Below, piece after piece: positions 14,786 to 23,772 of a stretch of DNA of 43,140 nucleotides (positions are counted from its first letter, which is position 1; each line of letters starts with the position of its first letter). The DNA is from a virus: positions 1 to 43,140 of the IMG/VR virus record IMGVR_UViG_3300044301_005092. One strand, 5' to 3'. The position numbers and the translations under genes are program-made. The notes below the pieces were generated by a model that saw only the letters and a program-made list of their open reading frames with translations, had not been told where the DNA came from and did no database searches.

Positions 14786-17700
14786 TTATTGTTTTAAAAT
14801 TGTTGTATTTATTATTTCATCTTCAAAACTTATAATCATATTATACATACCCGAAGGGTAATTAGACATATTAATTTGTTTAGCGTCCTCCTGTGATATT
14901 ACTAACTTACCCATCATATCATATATTTTAACATTTACTTCTTTTATACTTTGAATATTTAAAATATCTATAATAGGATTTGGATAAACTAATAATTCAT
15001 TTGAATTTTCAATTAAATCAATAGGCCATCCTAAATCACAATAATTATATAATTCAACACAATATGAATCCCATTCTCCTTCACAACATTCAGTATCAAT
15101 TGATATTACCCAAGCAAAGCATTCATTAGGTAGCCAATATGGTTCTCCTGGTCCTCCACTACAACCAGCATCATAAACACAACTTCCATCATCTGTATTT
15201 GCTGTTAAACTATAATTGTAAGCACTTACATCTGTACATCCAGTTAATACATCTATACATCCTCCTGAGTCTGTATTTGCTAGTGGATCATAATTTATTG
15301 CTTCTTCATCCATACATCCTATTACAACGTCTATACATGAGAAATCTTCAACATTTGCATCTGCATTATAGTTAAATGCTGCTGGATCAGTACAACCTTC
15401 AACTATCTCAATACATGAATCATTATCAACATTTGCTTCTTCATCATAATTTAATGCTGTAGGATCTGTGCAACCATAAACTATTAATATACATGAACCA
15501 TCATCTGTATTTGCTAATTCATTGTAATTAACTGCTAAATTATTTGTACAACCATAAATAAATGGCTCACATGTTCCATTATCTGTATTAGCATCAGAAT
15601 CATAGTTCCACGCAGTTGAGTCAGTACAACCATAGATAAATGGTATACACGAACCATTTTCAACATTTGCATTTTCGTTATAATTTAATGCCGTGCTATC
15701 AGTACATCCATACACAAATGGTTCACAAGTTCCATTATCTGTATTAGCTAAAGGGTTATAATTAAATTGTGTATCATCTGTACACCCATAAATAAAAGCA
15801 ATACAAGAACCATTATCTGTATTTGCATTTTCATTGTAGTTAAATGCAGCTGCATCTGTACAACCATAAATAAGTGGTATACATGAACCATCATCTGTAT
15901 TAGCAGTTGAATCATAATTGAATGCTTCTTCATCCGTACAACCATATAAATAAGGTACGCAACCATTATTAGTATTTGCTAACGCATTATAATTAAGAGC
16001 TGTATCATCCATACAACCAATTACAACTGGGATGCAACTTTCATCATCTGTGTTTGCATTTAGATCATAATTAAATGCTTCAGGATCTGTACAACCATAA
16101 ATGTAAGGAATGCAACCTGAGTTAGTGTTTGCTGTCTCATCATAATTTAATGCAGTATCATCTGTACATCCAATAACCACAGCTTCACATGTGCCATCAT
16201 CAGTGTTAGCATTAGAATTATAATTAAATGCTGTTTCATCAGTACAACCTAATATTGGATAAACACATCCAGAATTTGTATTGGCTTCTTCATTATAATT
16301 AAGTGCTGTATCGTCTGTACAACCAATAACTACTTCTTCACATGTCCCGTCATCTACATTTGCATTAATATTAAAATTAAAAGCATCTGGATTAGTGCAT
16401 CCTAATACTGGATAAATACAACCTGAGTTAGTATTTGCGGTTTCGTCGTAATTGTTTGCGGTATCATCTGTACAACCTATCACTACTACCTCACATGTAT
16501 TATCTTCTGTATTAGCTTGTGGATTGTAGTTAAAAGCTTCTGGGTCTGTACATCCATATACAAATGAAATGCAACCAACATTAGTATTTGCTAGTTCATC
16601 ATAATTAAATGCTTCTGGGTCAGTACATCCATATACATATTCTATACAACTACCATCATCTGTGTTAGCATTAATATCAAAATTGAATTGAGTTGGGTCC
16701 ATACAACCATATACAAATGGTTCACATGGATTATTTTCATCTGCTGTATTTGCTTCAGCATTGTAATTAAATGCTGTCTCATCTAAACAACCATAAATAA
16801 ATGGTTCACATAAATTATTATTTGTGTTAACATCTACACCATTTATTCCTGTTAGTGGATTTCCTACTCCATCATTATCATAATCATTATAAGTATATGA
16901 ATTAGGATTCAAACAACCATATACAAAAGGATAACAAGAACCATCATCTGTATTTGCATCTGAATTATAGTTAAATTGATTTGTTTGTGTACATCCTTCT
17001 ATTACTGGTATACATGAATCATCATCTACATTTGCTTCTATATCATAATTAAAGGCATCATCTTCCGTACAACCATAAACTACTTCAATACAAGAATCAT
17101 TGTTTGAATTGGCAGATGAATCATAATTAAATGCTAATTCGTCTGTACATCCATAAATAAATGGTTCACATATTAATCCATCAAAATCAAAATTAGCTAT
17201 TGGATCATAATTAAATGCAGTTCCATCTGTACATCCTAATATATAAGGTACACAAGGATCAGTAAGATCTCCAATTGCTGTTCCATTAACTGTTGCAGTA
17301 TAATCAAAATTAAATGCATCTTCATCCATACAACCAAATACTGCAAATTCATCACATGAACCATCATCATAATCTGCTTCTACTCCATATTCATCAATAT
17401 AAGTATAATATTCTGTATAAGCTTCATTATTACAACCTGGATTATAATAACATGAACCATCCGTTGTATTTGCTGTTGCTATATAATTGATAGCTTCTTC
17501 ATCTAAACAACCATAAACTTTTGGTATACAACTATTACCACATTTAGCTTCTGCTTTGTAAATAAACCCATATTGGTTATAAGATAATATTGGATTTGTA
17601 TATGGATTTGTTCCTCCATTTGTTATTACTAATCCTACTGGATTTGTTATTTCAAACTTACATTGTTCTGCTGTTTGTTGTGAATTTCCAAATGAATAAA

Positions 17701-19504
17701 AATAAGTATTTATCATTTCAGATGTATTCAAATCTAAAACTGTATCTAATTGTAATTGATCTGGTTCTAATGTAAAGGGTCCCCACCAATTATCACCTTG
17801 TGTTACTACTAGAAATGATCCAGCCCAACCATTATCTCCCCAATCTTGTAATGTTAATGTGTTATTACAATTTGGAGTATCTAACATTGATGTTGCTTCT
17901 TCATCATAATTAAAGGCATCTATATCTGTACAACCATAAACATTTGGAGTTAAACATGAACCATCATCTTCAGTTGCGTAAACATCATATTCTACATAAT
18001 CTGAATCTGTACAACCTTGTATTATATCATCAATACATTCTTGAACAAAAATATTTTCTTGAAATATAGGACCAAAATTACCTCCACCTGTTGAAAGTGT
18101 ATCACATGGAGTATATACTATCCAAGATCCATCTATACCTCCCCATATTGAACCAGCTAAACCATCACCATAAGTATCTGTTATGCTAAATAAAACTGAA
18201 GTTCCATTATCGATACAAACTTGTTTTTCAACAACACCATAATCAGGAATATCACTGTATGTTCCTGGTTCTACTAAATCTAATACAGTTCCACCTCCAT
18301 CATATATTGCCCAACCTGTTTCTCCTTGATATTGATCTAATGTTATTTCTACTGTTACTACTGTCTTTCCTGGAGAACAAGATATATCAGTTCCATCACA
18401 AGAACCATCGTCTATAGTAGCAGCTGGGTTATACATGTTTGATGTTGGATTTGTACAACCTGGTATATTAATACAAGATCCATCATTTACTCCTGCTTCA
18501 GGATTATAATTTAATGCATTTTCATCTGTACAACCATAAATAAATGTACATGGATCCATGTACCAATATTCACCTACTACTGCATTAACATTTAATCCTG
18601 GTGAAAATGTTCCTAAATTTCCATCTGCTTCTGCTTCTGTATAGCATACATAAATTAATACTGCTGGTGCATTACAGTTACCTTGAACTTCTGCAACAAA
18701 ATCTACATAAAAAGTATTTTCACCTATGTATAATTTATTTCCAACTTCAAATATATCTTGATTGCCGTTAAAGTAAAAATCGGGATCTACCCCGAAATAA
18801 TTTTGTCCCCATACTTCAGTATTACAACTACCACCTGGAAAAATTAATCCTGATGGGAAAACTGCTGCTTCAGGGTCATAATTAGAAGCTAATTCATTTG
18901 TACATCCTTCTAAAAACTCACAAGAACCATCATCAAAAAAGGCATTTTCATCAAAATTAATTGCCATTTCATCTGTACATCCATTTGATGGAGGAGCGCA
19001 AGGTGCTATTGTTAATGTTTCTACTAATTCTGTGGCATATGAATCCATCCAACCTATTGTGTCTGATTCTATAATTTCATCATATGTGTATTCCCCAAAA
19101 GGTCCTTCATGATAAAATAAATCTTCACATGTATTATATATTTCAACCCACCCATCTTGCCATAAACCATCTCCCCATGTATCATATATAAAATAATAAT
19201 ATTCTCCTGAGTTTAATTCTATAAGTTCTTCATGTAAAGTAAGTCCATCTTCATATGGTCCCCCAAATGCTATAATAGAATCATTTTCATTTAATAATTC
19301 CCAACTAGTTTCTTCAGGCCATTCATCTGTAAATACTACTATATTAATCCAAGAATCATATAATGATATTGTATCAGTTGTTAATGTATCTATTAATTCT
19401 TCCCCATAATCTGGTGGTGGAGGAGGGGGAGGAGGATTAACAATTGTATCTTGTGTAAAAACCAATAATGGTAAAAGCAAGAATGTTAAAAGTATGTTTT
19501 TCAT
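14786..19504 (-). CDS. Giant secreted Cys-repeat protein with T9SS C-terminal sorting domain
   Basis: A 1572-aa exported protein. N-terminus: signal peptide (M-K-N-I-L-L-T-F-L-L) then a poly-Pro stretch. Next come beta-sandwich segments of the kind found in Bacteroidetes surface proteins (three stretches with E-T-S-W-E-L or E-T-G-W-A-I and D-T-W/Y-G-D-G-L). The bulk is about 35 copies of a roughly 26-residue repeat, consensus G-C-T-D-x-x-A-x-N-Y-x-x-x-A-N-x-D-D-G-S-C, with paired Cys and acidic loops like calcium-binding thrombospondin-3 repeats. The last 72 residues begin L-L-V-Y-P-N-P and contain V-K-I-Y-D-M-M-G-K, the type A sorting domain of the type IX secretion system (TIGR04183-type). 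The host would export it across both membranes and anchor or release it. Its start overlaps the lipoprotein gene stop (ATGA). An adhesin or cell-surface decoy is plausible; function unproven. Confidence 0.88.
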   Translation of the reverse strand: MKNILLTFLLLPLLVFTQDTIVNPPPPPPPPDYGEELIDTLTTDTISLYDSWINIVVFTDEWPEETSWELLNENDSIIAFGGPYEDGLTLHEELIELNSGEYYYFIYDTWGDGLWQDGWVEIYNTCEDLFYHEGPFGEYTYDEIIESDTIGWMDSYATELVETLTIAPCAPPSNGCTDEMAINFDENAFFDDGSCEFLEGCTNELASNYDPEAAVFPSGLIFPGGSCNTEVWGQNYFGVDPDFYFNGNQDIFEVGNKLYIGENTFYVDFVAEVQGNCNAPAVLIYVCYTEAEADGNLGTFSPGLNVNAVVGEYWYMDPCTFIYGCTDENALNYNPEAGVNDGSCINIPGCTNPTSNMYNPAATIDDGSCDGTDISCSPGKTVVTVEITLDQYQGETGWAIYDGGGTVLDLVEPGTYSDIPDYGVVEKQVCIDNGTSVLFSITDTYGDGLAGSIWGGIDGSWIVYTPCDTLSTGGGNFGPIFQENIFVQECIDDIIQGCTDSDYVEYDVYATEDDGSCLTPNVYGCTDIDAFNYDEEATSMLDTPNCNNTLTLQDWGDNGWAGSFLVVTQGDNWWGPFTLEPDQLQLDTVLDLNTSEMINTYFYSFGNSQQTAEQCKFEITNPVGLVITNGGTNPYTNPILSYNQYGFIYKAEAKCGNSCIPKVYGCLDEEAINYIATANTTDGSCYYNPGCNNEAYTEYYTYIDEYGVEADYDDGSCDEFAVFGCMDEDAFNFDYTATVNGTAIGDLTDPCVPYILGCTDGTAFNYDPIANFDFDGLICEPFIYGCTDELAFNYDSSANSNNDSCIEVVYGCTEDDAFNYDIEANVDDDSCIPVIEGCTQTNQFNYNSDANTDDGSCYPFVYGCLNPNSYTYNDYDNDGVGNPLTGINGVDVNTNNNLCEPFIYGCLDETAFNYNAEANTADENNPCEPFVYGCMDPTQFNFDINANTDDGSCIEYVYGCTDPEAFNYDELANTNVGCISFVYGCTDPEAFNYNPQANTEDNTCEVVVIGCTDDTANNYDETANTNSGCIYPVLGCTNPDAFNFNINANVDDGTCEEVVIGCTDDTALNYNEEANTNSGCVYPILGCTDETAFNYNSNANTDDGTCEAVVIGCTDDTALNYDETANTNSGCIPYIYGCTDPEAFNYDLNANTDDESCIPVVIGCMDDTALNYNALANTNNGCVPYLYGCTDEEAFNYDSTANTDDGSCIPLIYGCTDAAAFNYNENANTDNGSCIAFIYGCTDDTQFNYNPLANTDNGTCEPFVYGCTDSTALNYNENANVENGSCIPFIYGCTDSTAWNYDSDANTDNGTCEPFIYGCTNNLAVNYNELANTDDGSCILIVYGCTDPTALNYDEEANVDNDSCIEIVEGCTDPAAFNYNADANVEDFSCIDVVIGCMDEEAINYDPLANTDSGGCIDVLTGCTDVSAYNYSLTANTDDGSCVYDAGCSGGPGEPYWLPNECFAWVISIDTECCEGEWDSYCVELYNYCDLGWPIDLIENSNELLVYPNPIIDILNIQSIKEVNVKIYDMMGKLVISQEDAKQINMSNYPSGMYNMIISFEDEIINTTILKQ
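15175..17516 (-). repeat. Tandem coding repeat array (about 78-bp units)
   Basis: About 29 near-contiguous units encoding G-C-T-D..A-x-N-Y...A-N repeats. Most units are 26 codons; a subset is 25 codons and ends A-N-T-N-S-G-C, lacking one Ser. Adjacent copies vary at synonymous positions, so the array is not a very recent duplication. Less regular copies continue to about 19000. Confidence 0.85.
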
Positions 19505-20091
19505 CTTTTTCTATTTTTAGGTCTATTTACTTGTTTATTATTTGATCTATTTTTATTAGTATTCCTAATATTATTAGACTTATTATTAATTTTATTAACA
19601 TTTGAGTTATTTAAATTAAATGTTCTATCATAATTTATCTTGTTAATATTATACTTAACATTATTTTGTTTATTATTTCTAGTTGAATTATGTGATTTCC
19701 AATCTCTAGGAAAAACAAATGACTTATCTTTATCATTTCTTACTTTAACTGTTGGGGTAAATTTTCCATGATTAATTTTACAATCAGGTCCTGTATTATG
19801 GAATTTAGGTCCTCTATGACCATATACATAATGTCCTGGTTTACAGTCTATAATAATGTGAGTATGTATGTGATAATGATAAGGAGGAATAAGTTGGTAA
19901 TAATACCACCATGGGTAAAAGTGAGGTATTCCATAATAATAATAAAATCCAGTATGATATCCCCAATAAACATCTATTCCATTATAATAAACTTCTGTCG
20001 AATGTGGGTGATCTTCATAAATAGGATCGTAAGCATATTGTGTTAGGGTACAACTACTTAATAATATTAATATAACTAAAATTTTTTTCAT
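19501..20091 (-). CDS. His/Tyr-rich predicted lipoprotein
   Basis: A 196-aa protein with a lipoprotein signal: M-K-K-I-L-V-I-L-I-L-L-S-S-C14, the Cys being the likely lipidation site. Residues 20-85 are extremely rich in Tyr and His (Y-W-G-Y-H-T-G-F-Y-Y-Y-Y, P-P-Y-H-Y-H-I-H-T-H), which could bind metal. A middle part has C-K-P-G-H-Y-V-Y-G-H-R-G-P and the C-terminal 60 residues are Asn/Lys-rich low complexity. It is co-translated with the T9SS protein (ATGA overlap). Probably an outer-membrane lipoprotein made during infection; no family recognised. Confidence 0.7.
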   Translation of the reverse strand: MKKILVILILLSSCTLTQYAYDPIYEDHPHSTEVYYNGIDVYWGYHTGFYYYYGIPHFYPWWYYYQLIPPYHYHIHTHIIIDCKPGHYVYGHRGPKFHNTGPDCKINHGKFTPTVKVRNDKDKSFVFPRDWKSHNSTRNNKQNNVKYNINKINYDRTFNLNNSNVNKINNKSNNIRNTNKNRSNNKQVNRPKNRKR

Positions 20092-20094
20092 AAT

Positions 20095-20421
20095 TTAAAA
20101 TTGGTCCATTACTATTTCGTCTATAACTTCTTGTATTTCTTTTTTTGTTGCTTGCATACTAAATGAAATATCCGCTTCATATCTTTCTTCTTCTTCACCA
20201 TCAACTAGTACTAATATTGTAGGAACAACTGTTATTTTATGGTCTGTTGCAGCTTGAGAATCTGTTGCAATGTCAATATTTTTAATTTTACAATCAGTCA
20301 AATCACTTACCCATTTCACATCATTAGCAGCATTCCAATTTGCATTAAAATGAATTACTTGTATTTGTGAATATGTTATTCCTGATATCAATAATAATAT
20401 TAGTAATAATATTTTTTTCAT
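20095..20421 (-). CDS. Exported thioredoxin-like protein without the CxxC site
   Basis: A 108-aa protein with a signal peptide (M-K-K-I-L-L-L-I-L-L-L-I-S-G-I-T-Y-S). The mature part follows the thioredoxin fold: beta strand V-I-H-F-N-A-N-W, helix, beta strand I-K-N-I-D-I-A, and the cis-Pro loop V-V-P-T-I-L-V-L. The active site that would read W-C-x-x-C is W-N-A-A-N here, so redox chemistry is not expected; one Cys (D-C-K) remains. It may act as a binding or chaperone module in the periplasm. Lies 3 nt before the lipoprotein gene. Confidence 0.75.
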   Translation of the reverse strand: MKKILLLILLLISGITYSQIQVIHFNANWNAANDVKWVSDLTDCKIKNIDIATDSQAATDHKITVVPTILVLVDGEEEERYEADISFSMQATKKEIQEVIDEIVMDQF

Positions 20422-20426
20422 AATTT

Positions 20427-20717
20427 TTATTTTAATCGATCTATTTTTTCCTCAATACGTTTTAGATCTTCTTTAATCTCTTCAACATCATCTTGAGTAT
20501 TTTGTATAGTTAATCGAATGTTTTTATCTTTCATATCAAATTCCATCCGTGTTACATCTGGTGGTGGAATCTCTATTACTGGTAGTTCTTTAGCTTCTGC
20601 TATGTCTGCTTGAAGTGCAAACCACATCCCAACAACTGTTGTTATTGCTGCCCCTATTGCAACTAAGGTTTTTATACTTACTTTAAAACTTGTATCTTCG
20701 TTTAATTCTTTTGCCAT
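20427..20717 (-). CDS. Membrane-anchored coiled-coil protein
   Basis: A 96-aa protein with one transmembrane segment (about 15-35, V-A-I-G-A-A-I-T-T-V-V-G-M-W-F) after a charged N-terminus, a short Pro-rich linker (E-I-P-P-P-D-V) and a C-terminal heptad helix (about 60-96). Similar in build to the 103-aa protein at 3477-3788. Sits between the exported thioredoxin-like and barrel-like genes. Function unknown. Confidence 0.62.
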   Translation of the reverse strand: MAKELNEDTSFKVSIKTLVAIGAAITTVVGMWFALQADIAEAKELPVIEIPPPDVTRMEFDMKDKNIRLTIQNTQDDVEEIKEDLKRIEEKIDRLK

Positions 20718-20719
20718 TT

Positions 20720-21781
20720 TTAAAATATTTTATAATTGACACCAAAGCTAAAATTGTGCCATTCTCTATTCCAATACTTATTATATTTACCTTCTATAAA
20801 TATTCCCATATTTTTGTTAAACCAATATCCAAATATTAATCCACCTGAGTAGTCTACCCATTGACCACCATTAAATGTATCGTATGAATATTCATTATTA
20901 CTTAACCAATGTAATGGTAAAACATTACCCCAAGCATGTAGCCAATAATCTTTTTTATAACTGTAATAGTCAAATCCTACAATTATTGAATAATTCCATA
21001 CATTTGGTAATTTATTTTTTTCATTTATTACATAATCGTCTAACATTTGTGGTATAACAACTTCTTCCCACACTTCATTTGAGTTTGCAACTACATTACC
21101 ATTTGGATCTGTGTAGATTTCATTAAATGGATCTATTTGATATCCTTCTTGTAATGCTAAATATGTGTAATGTAAATTACCATTTTCTAATATCCATTCA
21201 TCTAAAGGGTTAAAACCATAAGGTTCAGATAATCTTTGAGCTGTTCCTATATTAAATGATAATTTTCTATTAATTTTTTGTCTATATCTTAATGATGCTT
21301 CAAAGTATTCTATATCAGCAAAACCATCTTTTAAAAATTCAGCTTTAGTCATCCATCTATCTGCTACATATCTTAGGAAATGGTGTTGATCAAAAAATGT
21401 TAATCCTTGTTGTCTTTTATATTCTCCTTGAAATAAAAATTCAAACCCAGAAACTTTACCTACTGTTGCAGCATCTGAAAATGAATTTTCTGTTCCTTTT
21501 TTAAATGCTTCTTTAGGTAAATAACCAAATCTAGCAATTTTTCTCACCCCAAATATTACTGAGTAATCAAATGGTGTTTCTATAATATTTTGATTTAATG
21601 TTCCTGTTGTTATAGAATAGATATCATCATCAGCTAAAGATGTACCTCCATTTACCCCACCATAAAATGTTGAAAATTTAGTGAATTTTTTAAATTCTGC
21701 TTTAAAATCGAATGATTTTTTTTCATTTTGACCAAACATAAAAAAAGGAATGATCAATAGCGAAACTAATAGTTTTTTCAT
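20720..21781 (-). CDS. Outer-membrane beta-barrel-like exported protein
   Basis: A 353-aa protein with a signal peptide (M-K-K-L-L-V-S-L-L-I-I-P-F-F-M-F-G-Q). The mature part is made of alternating aromatic/hydrophobic strands (for example W-V-D-Y-S-G-G-L-I-F-G-Y-W-F, W-H-N-F-S-F-G-V-N-Y-K-I-F) and ends in Phe after a strand, the usual mark of an outer-membrane barrel recognised by the BAM machinery. An outer-membrane protein made by a phage could alter receptor access or aid release. I cannot name a family. It belongs to a run of at least four exported proteins. Confidence 0.7.
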   Translation of the reverse strand: MKKLLVSLLIIPFFMFGQNEKKSFDFKAEFKKFTKFSTFYGGVNGGTSLADDDIYSITTGTLNQNIIETPFDYSVIFGVRKIARFGYLPKEAFKKGTENSFSDAATVGKVSGFEFLFQGEYKRQQGLTFFDQHHFLRYVADRWMTKAEFLKDGFADIEYFEASLRYRQKINRKLSFNIGTAQRLSEPYGFNPLDEWILENGNLHYTYLALQEGYQIDPFNEIYTDPNGNVVANSNEVWEEVVIPQMLDDYVINEKNKLPNVWNYSIIVGFDYYSYKKDYWLHAWGNVLPLHWLSNNEYSYDTFNGGQWVDYSGGLIFGYWFNKNMGIFIEGKYNKYWNREWHNFSFGVNYKIF

Positions 21782-21784
21782 TTG

Positions 21785-22024
21785 TTATTTTTTGTTTTTT
21801 TTCTTTTTTCTACCTCTCCTTTTTTTACCTTTTGTTGCTTCTCCTACATCTTTTAATTGTGATGCAAAATTTTTAGCGGCTTTTTTGACATCTTTAAATT
21901 CTTTGTTTATTTCCTTAGCTCTGCTTTTAGCTTCTTTGTAAACATCAATAGCTTTTTCATCTAATGTTGTTTTGCTTCTAAGCCAAAACCAAAACCTATT
22001 TAGTAGAGATTTTATTTTTTTCAT
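21785..22024 (-). CDS. Small Lys-rich protein of unknown function
   Basis: A 79-aa protein: N-terminal M-K-K-I-K-S-L-L-N-R-F-W-F-W-L-R could be a short amphipathic membrane-binding helix, the middle is a charged helix, and the last 16 residues are almost all Lys/Arg/Gly. It starts the exported-protein cluster 3 nt ahead of the barrel-like gene. A TATTTAT motif lies about 20 nt upstream. No family recognised. Confidence 0.6.
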   Translation of the reverse strand: MKKIKSLLNRFWFWLRSKTTLDEKAIDVYKEAKSRAKEINKEFKDVKKAAKNFASQLKDVGEATKGKKRRGRKKKKNKK

Positions 22025-22060
22025 GACTAATTATTTTATTGATAAATATATAGAAAAAAA

Positions 22061-23770
22061 CTATCCATCGCAACTTACACATTCGGCTGTTCTAGATCCT
22101 AAATCTCCTTTTATTACTGAATCTGTTCTTAAATAATATAATGTTTTTATACCTAATTTCCATGCTTCCAAGTGAACTTGATTTATCCATCTAGGGGTAT
22201 CTGTAGGTGGAAAGCATAAATTTAAAGATTGAGTTTGATCTATATATTTTTGTCTAACAGCAGCTTGTTGTACTAATCCTAATTGATTAATTTCAGCAAA
22301 TGTTAAAAATACTTCTTTTTCTTCTTCAGATAATATATCTTCTGGTAGGTTTTGAACAGAACCATCATCAGCCAAAATTTGATCCCATACTTTATTATTA
22401 TTTTGTTTTTTATTTGTTAATAAATTTTCTAATTCTTTATTTTTAACAATAAAAGTTCCTTTAGCTCCATTAAATGTATAAACATTTGCGGGTTCTGGTT
22501 CTATACCTGCGGAACACCCATTAATTCTAGAATTAGATACTGTTGGTGCTATAGCTAATAAATGAGTATTTCTCATACCTGTACCTTTACACCATAAGGG
22601 TTCTCCATATTCTTCAGCTAATTTTCTACTTGCTGCTTCAGCTTCATTTCTAACTTGAGACATAATTGTATGAGTCCAAGCTGTTGATGCTATAGAATTA
22701 AATGGTAGGTTTTTCTTTTGTAAAAAAGTATGCCAACCCATCACACCTAAACCTAATGCCCTTCCTTTTTTAGCATGTTTATGTGTTCTCTTCATAGATG
22801 ACTTACCATTAGTTTTATCTATAAATTCTTGCATTACTCCATCTAAAAAATAAATAGATGTTTCTATTAAATCTGTATCTTTCCATTCATCATATTTCGC
22901 TAAATTAACTGAACTTAGACAACAAATAAAGCTATGTTCTTCATCTGTATGTAATGTAATTTCTGTACATATATTTGTCATAGACACATTAAGATTATTC
23001 ATCATATAACCTAATGGATTGTCTTTATTTACATTATCTTCAAACATTATATATGGTTCACCTGTTTCTACTCTTGACTTTAAAATTTCTAGCCAAAGAT
23101 CCATTGCCTCTTGATTTCTATCATTTAACTTCCTCATAAAATTATCATCAACTACAACACATTGATGTAAGTTTAAACATTGTCTGTTAGGATCACCTTT
23201 AGGTCTACGAATTTGTAAAAATTCATCAATGTCAGGATGATTTATATTACAGTTTACTGATGCTGCTCCTCTTCTTACATTACCTTGATTAGTTGCTATA
23301 ATAGCTGAGTCATATATTTTACACCAAGGTACTACCCCTTCACTTTTTCCATTTCCTCTAATTTCTTCACCTCTAGGTCTAATTCTACTAACACCAACTC
23401 CAACTCCACCTCCTGCTGCTGTTAATTTCATTAATTCAGCATTAGTTAATCCTATTCCTCTAATAGAATCGGGGGTATCAACTCCAAAACATGAAATAGG
23501 TAAACCTCTATCTGTACCTGTATTTGATATAACCGGTGAAGCTAATCCTAACCAACCATTCCAAATATATTTAAAAAATTTAGTTACTAATTCAGGTTTT
23601 CCTAAACGTTCAGCTATTGCTGATGCAACTCTTCTATATGCTTTTCTAGGGGTTTCTCCTGGTAGAAGATAACCTTTTGATATTGTTGATAAGGCAACTT
23701 CTGACATCCATTCAGGATAATCTTTACCTTTTTCCCATTTTGTATAATCTGCTATTAAATTATTATCCAT
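22061..23770 (-). CDS. nrdA: Ribonucleotide reductase class Ia, large subunit
   Basis: A 569-aa catalytic subunit that reduces NDPs to dNDPs. Seen: C94 in L-P-I-S-C-F-G and C284 in C-L-S-S-V-N-L (the active-site disulfide pair), and N266-I-C268-T-E270 (radical Cys with Asn and Glu). The C-terminus ends A-E-C564-V-S-C567-D-G, the swinging CxxC that is re-reduced by thioredoxin. It is shorter than cellular NrdA because the N-terminal ATP-cone is missing, so allosteric shut-off by dATP is probably lost, which is common in phages. It follows nrdB by 2 nt. Confidence 0.95.
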   Translation of the reverse strand: MDNNLIADYTKWEKGKDYPEWMSEVALSTISKGYLLPGETPRKAYRRVASAIAERLGKPELVTKFFKYIWNGWLGLASPVISNTGTDRGLPISCFGVDTPDSIRGIGLTNAELMKLTAAGGGVGVGVSRIRPRGEEIRGNGKSEGVVPWCKIYDSAIIATNQGNVRRGAASVNCNINHPDIDEFLQIRRPKGDPNRQCLNLHQCVVVDDNFMRKLNDRNQEAMDLWLEILKSRVETGEPYIMFEDNVNKDNPLGYMMNNLNVSMTNICTEITLHTDEEHSFICCLSSVNLAKYDEWKDTDLIETSIYFLDGVMQEFIDKTNGKSSMKRTHKHAKKGRALGLGVMGWHTFLQKKNLPFNSIASTAWTHTIMSQVRNEAEAASRKLAEEYGEPLWCKGTGMRNTHLLAIAPTVSNSRINGCSAGIEPEPANVYTFNGAKGTFIVKNKELENLLTNKKQNNNKVWDQILADDGSVQNLPEDILSEEEKEVFLTFAEINQLGLVQQAAVRQKYIDQTQSLNLCFPPTDTPRWINQVHLEAWKLGIKTLYYLRTDSVIKGDLGSRTAECVSCDG

Positions 23771-23772
23771 TT

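Noticed and set aside
15175-17516. CRISPR-like regular repeat spacing
   Set aside because: The roughly 78-bp periodicity is an open coding array of GCTD repeats; copies differ at the DNA level and there are no short identical repeats with unique spacers.
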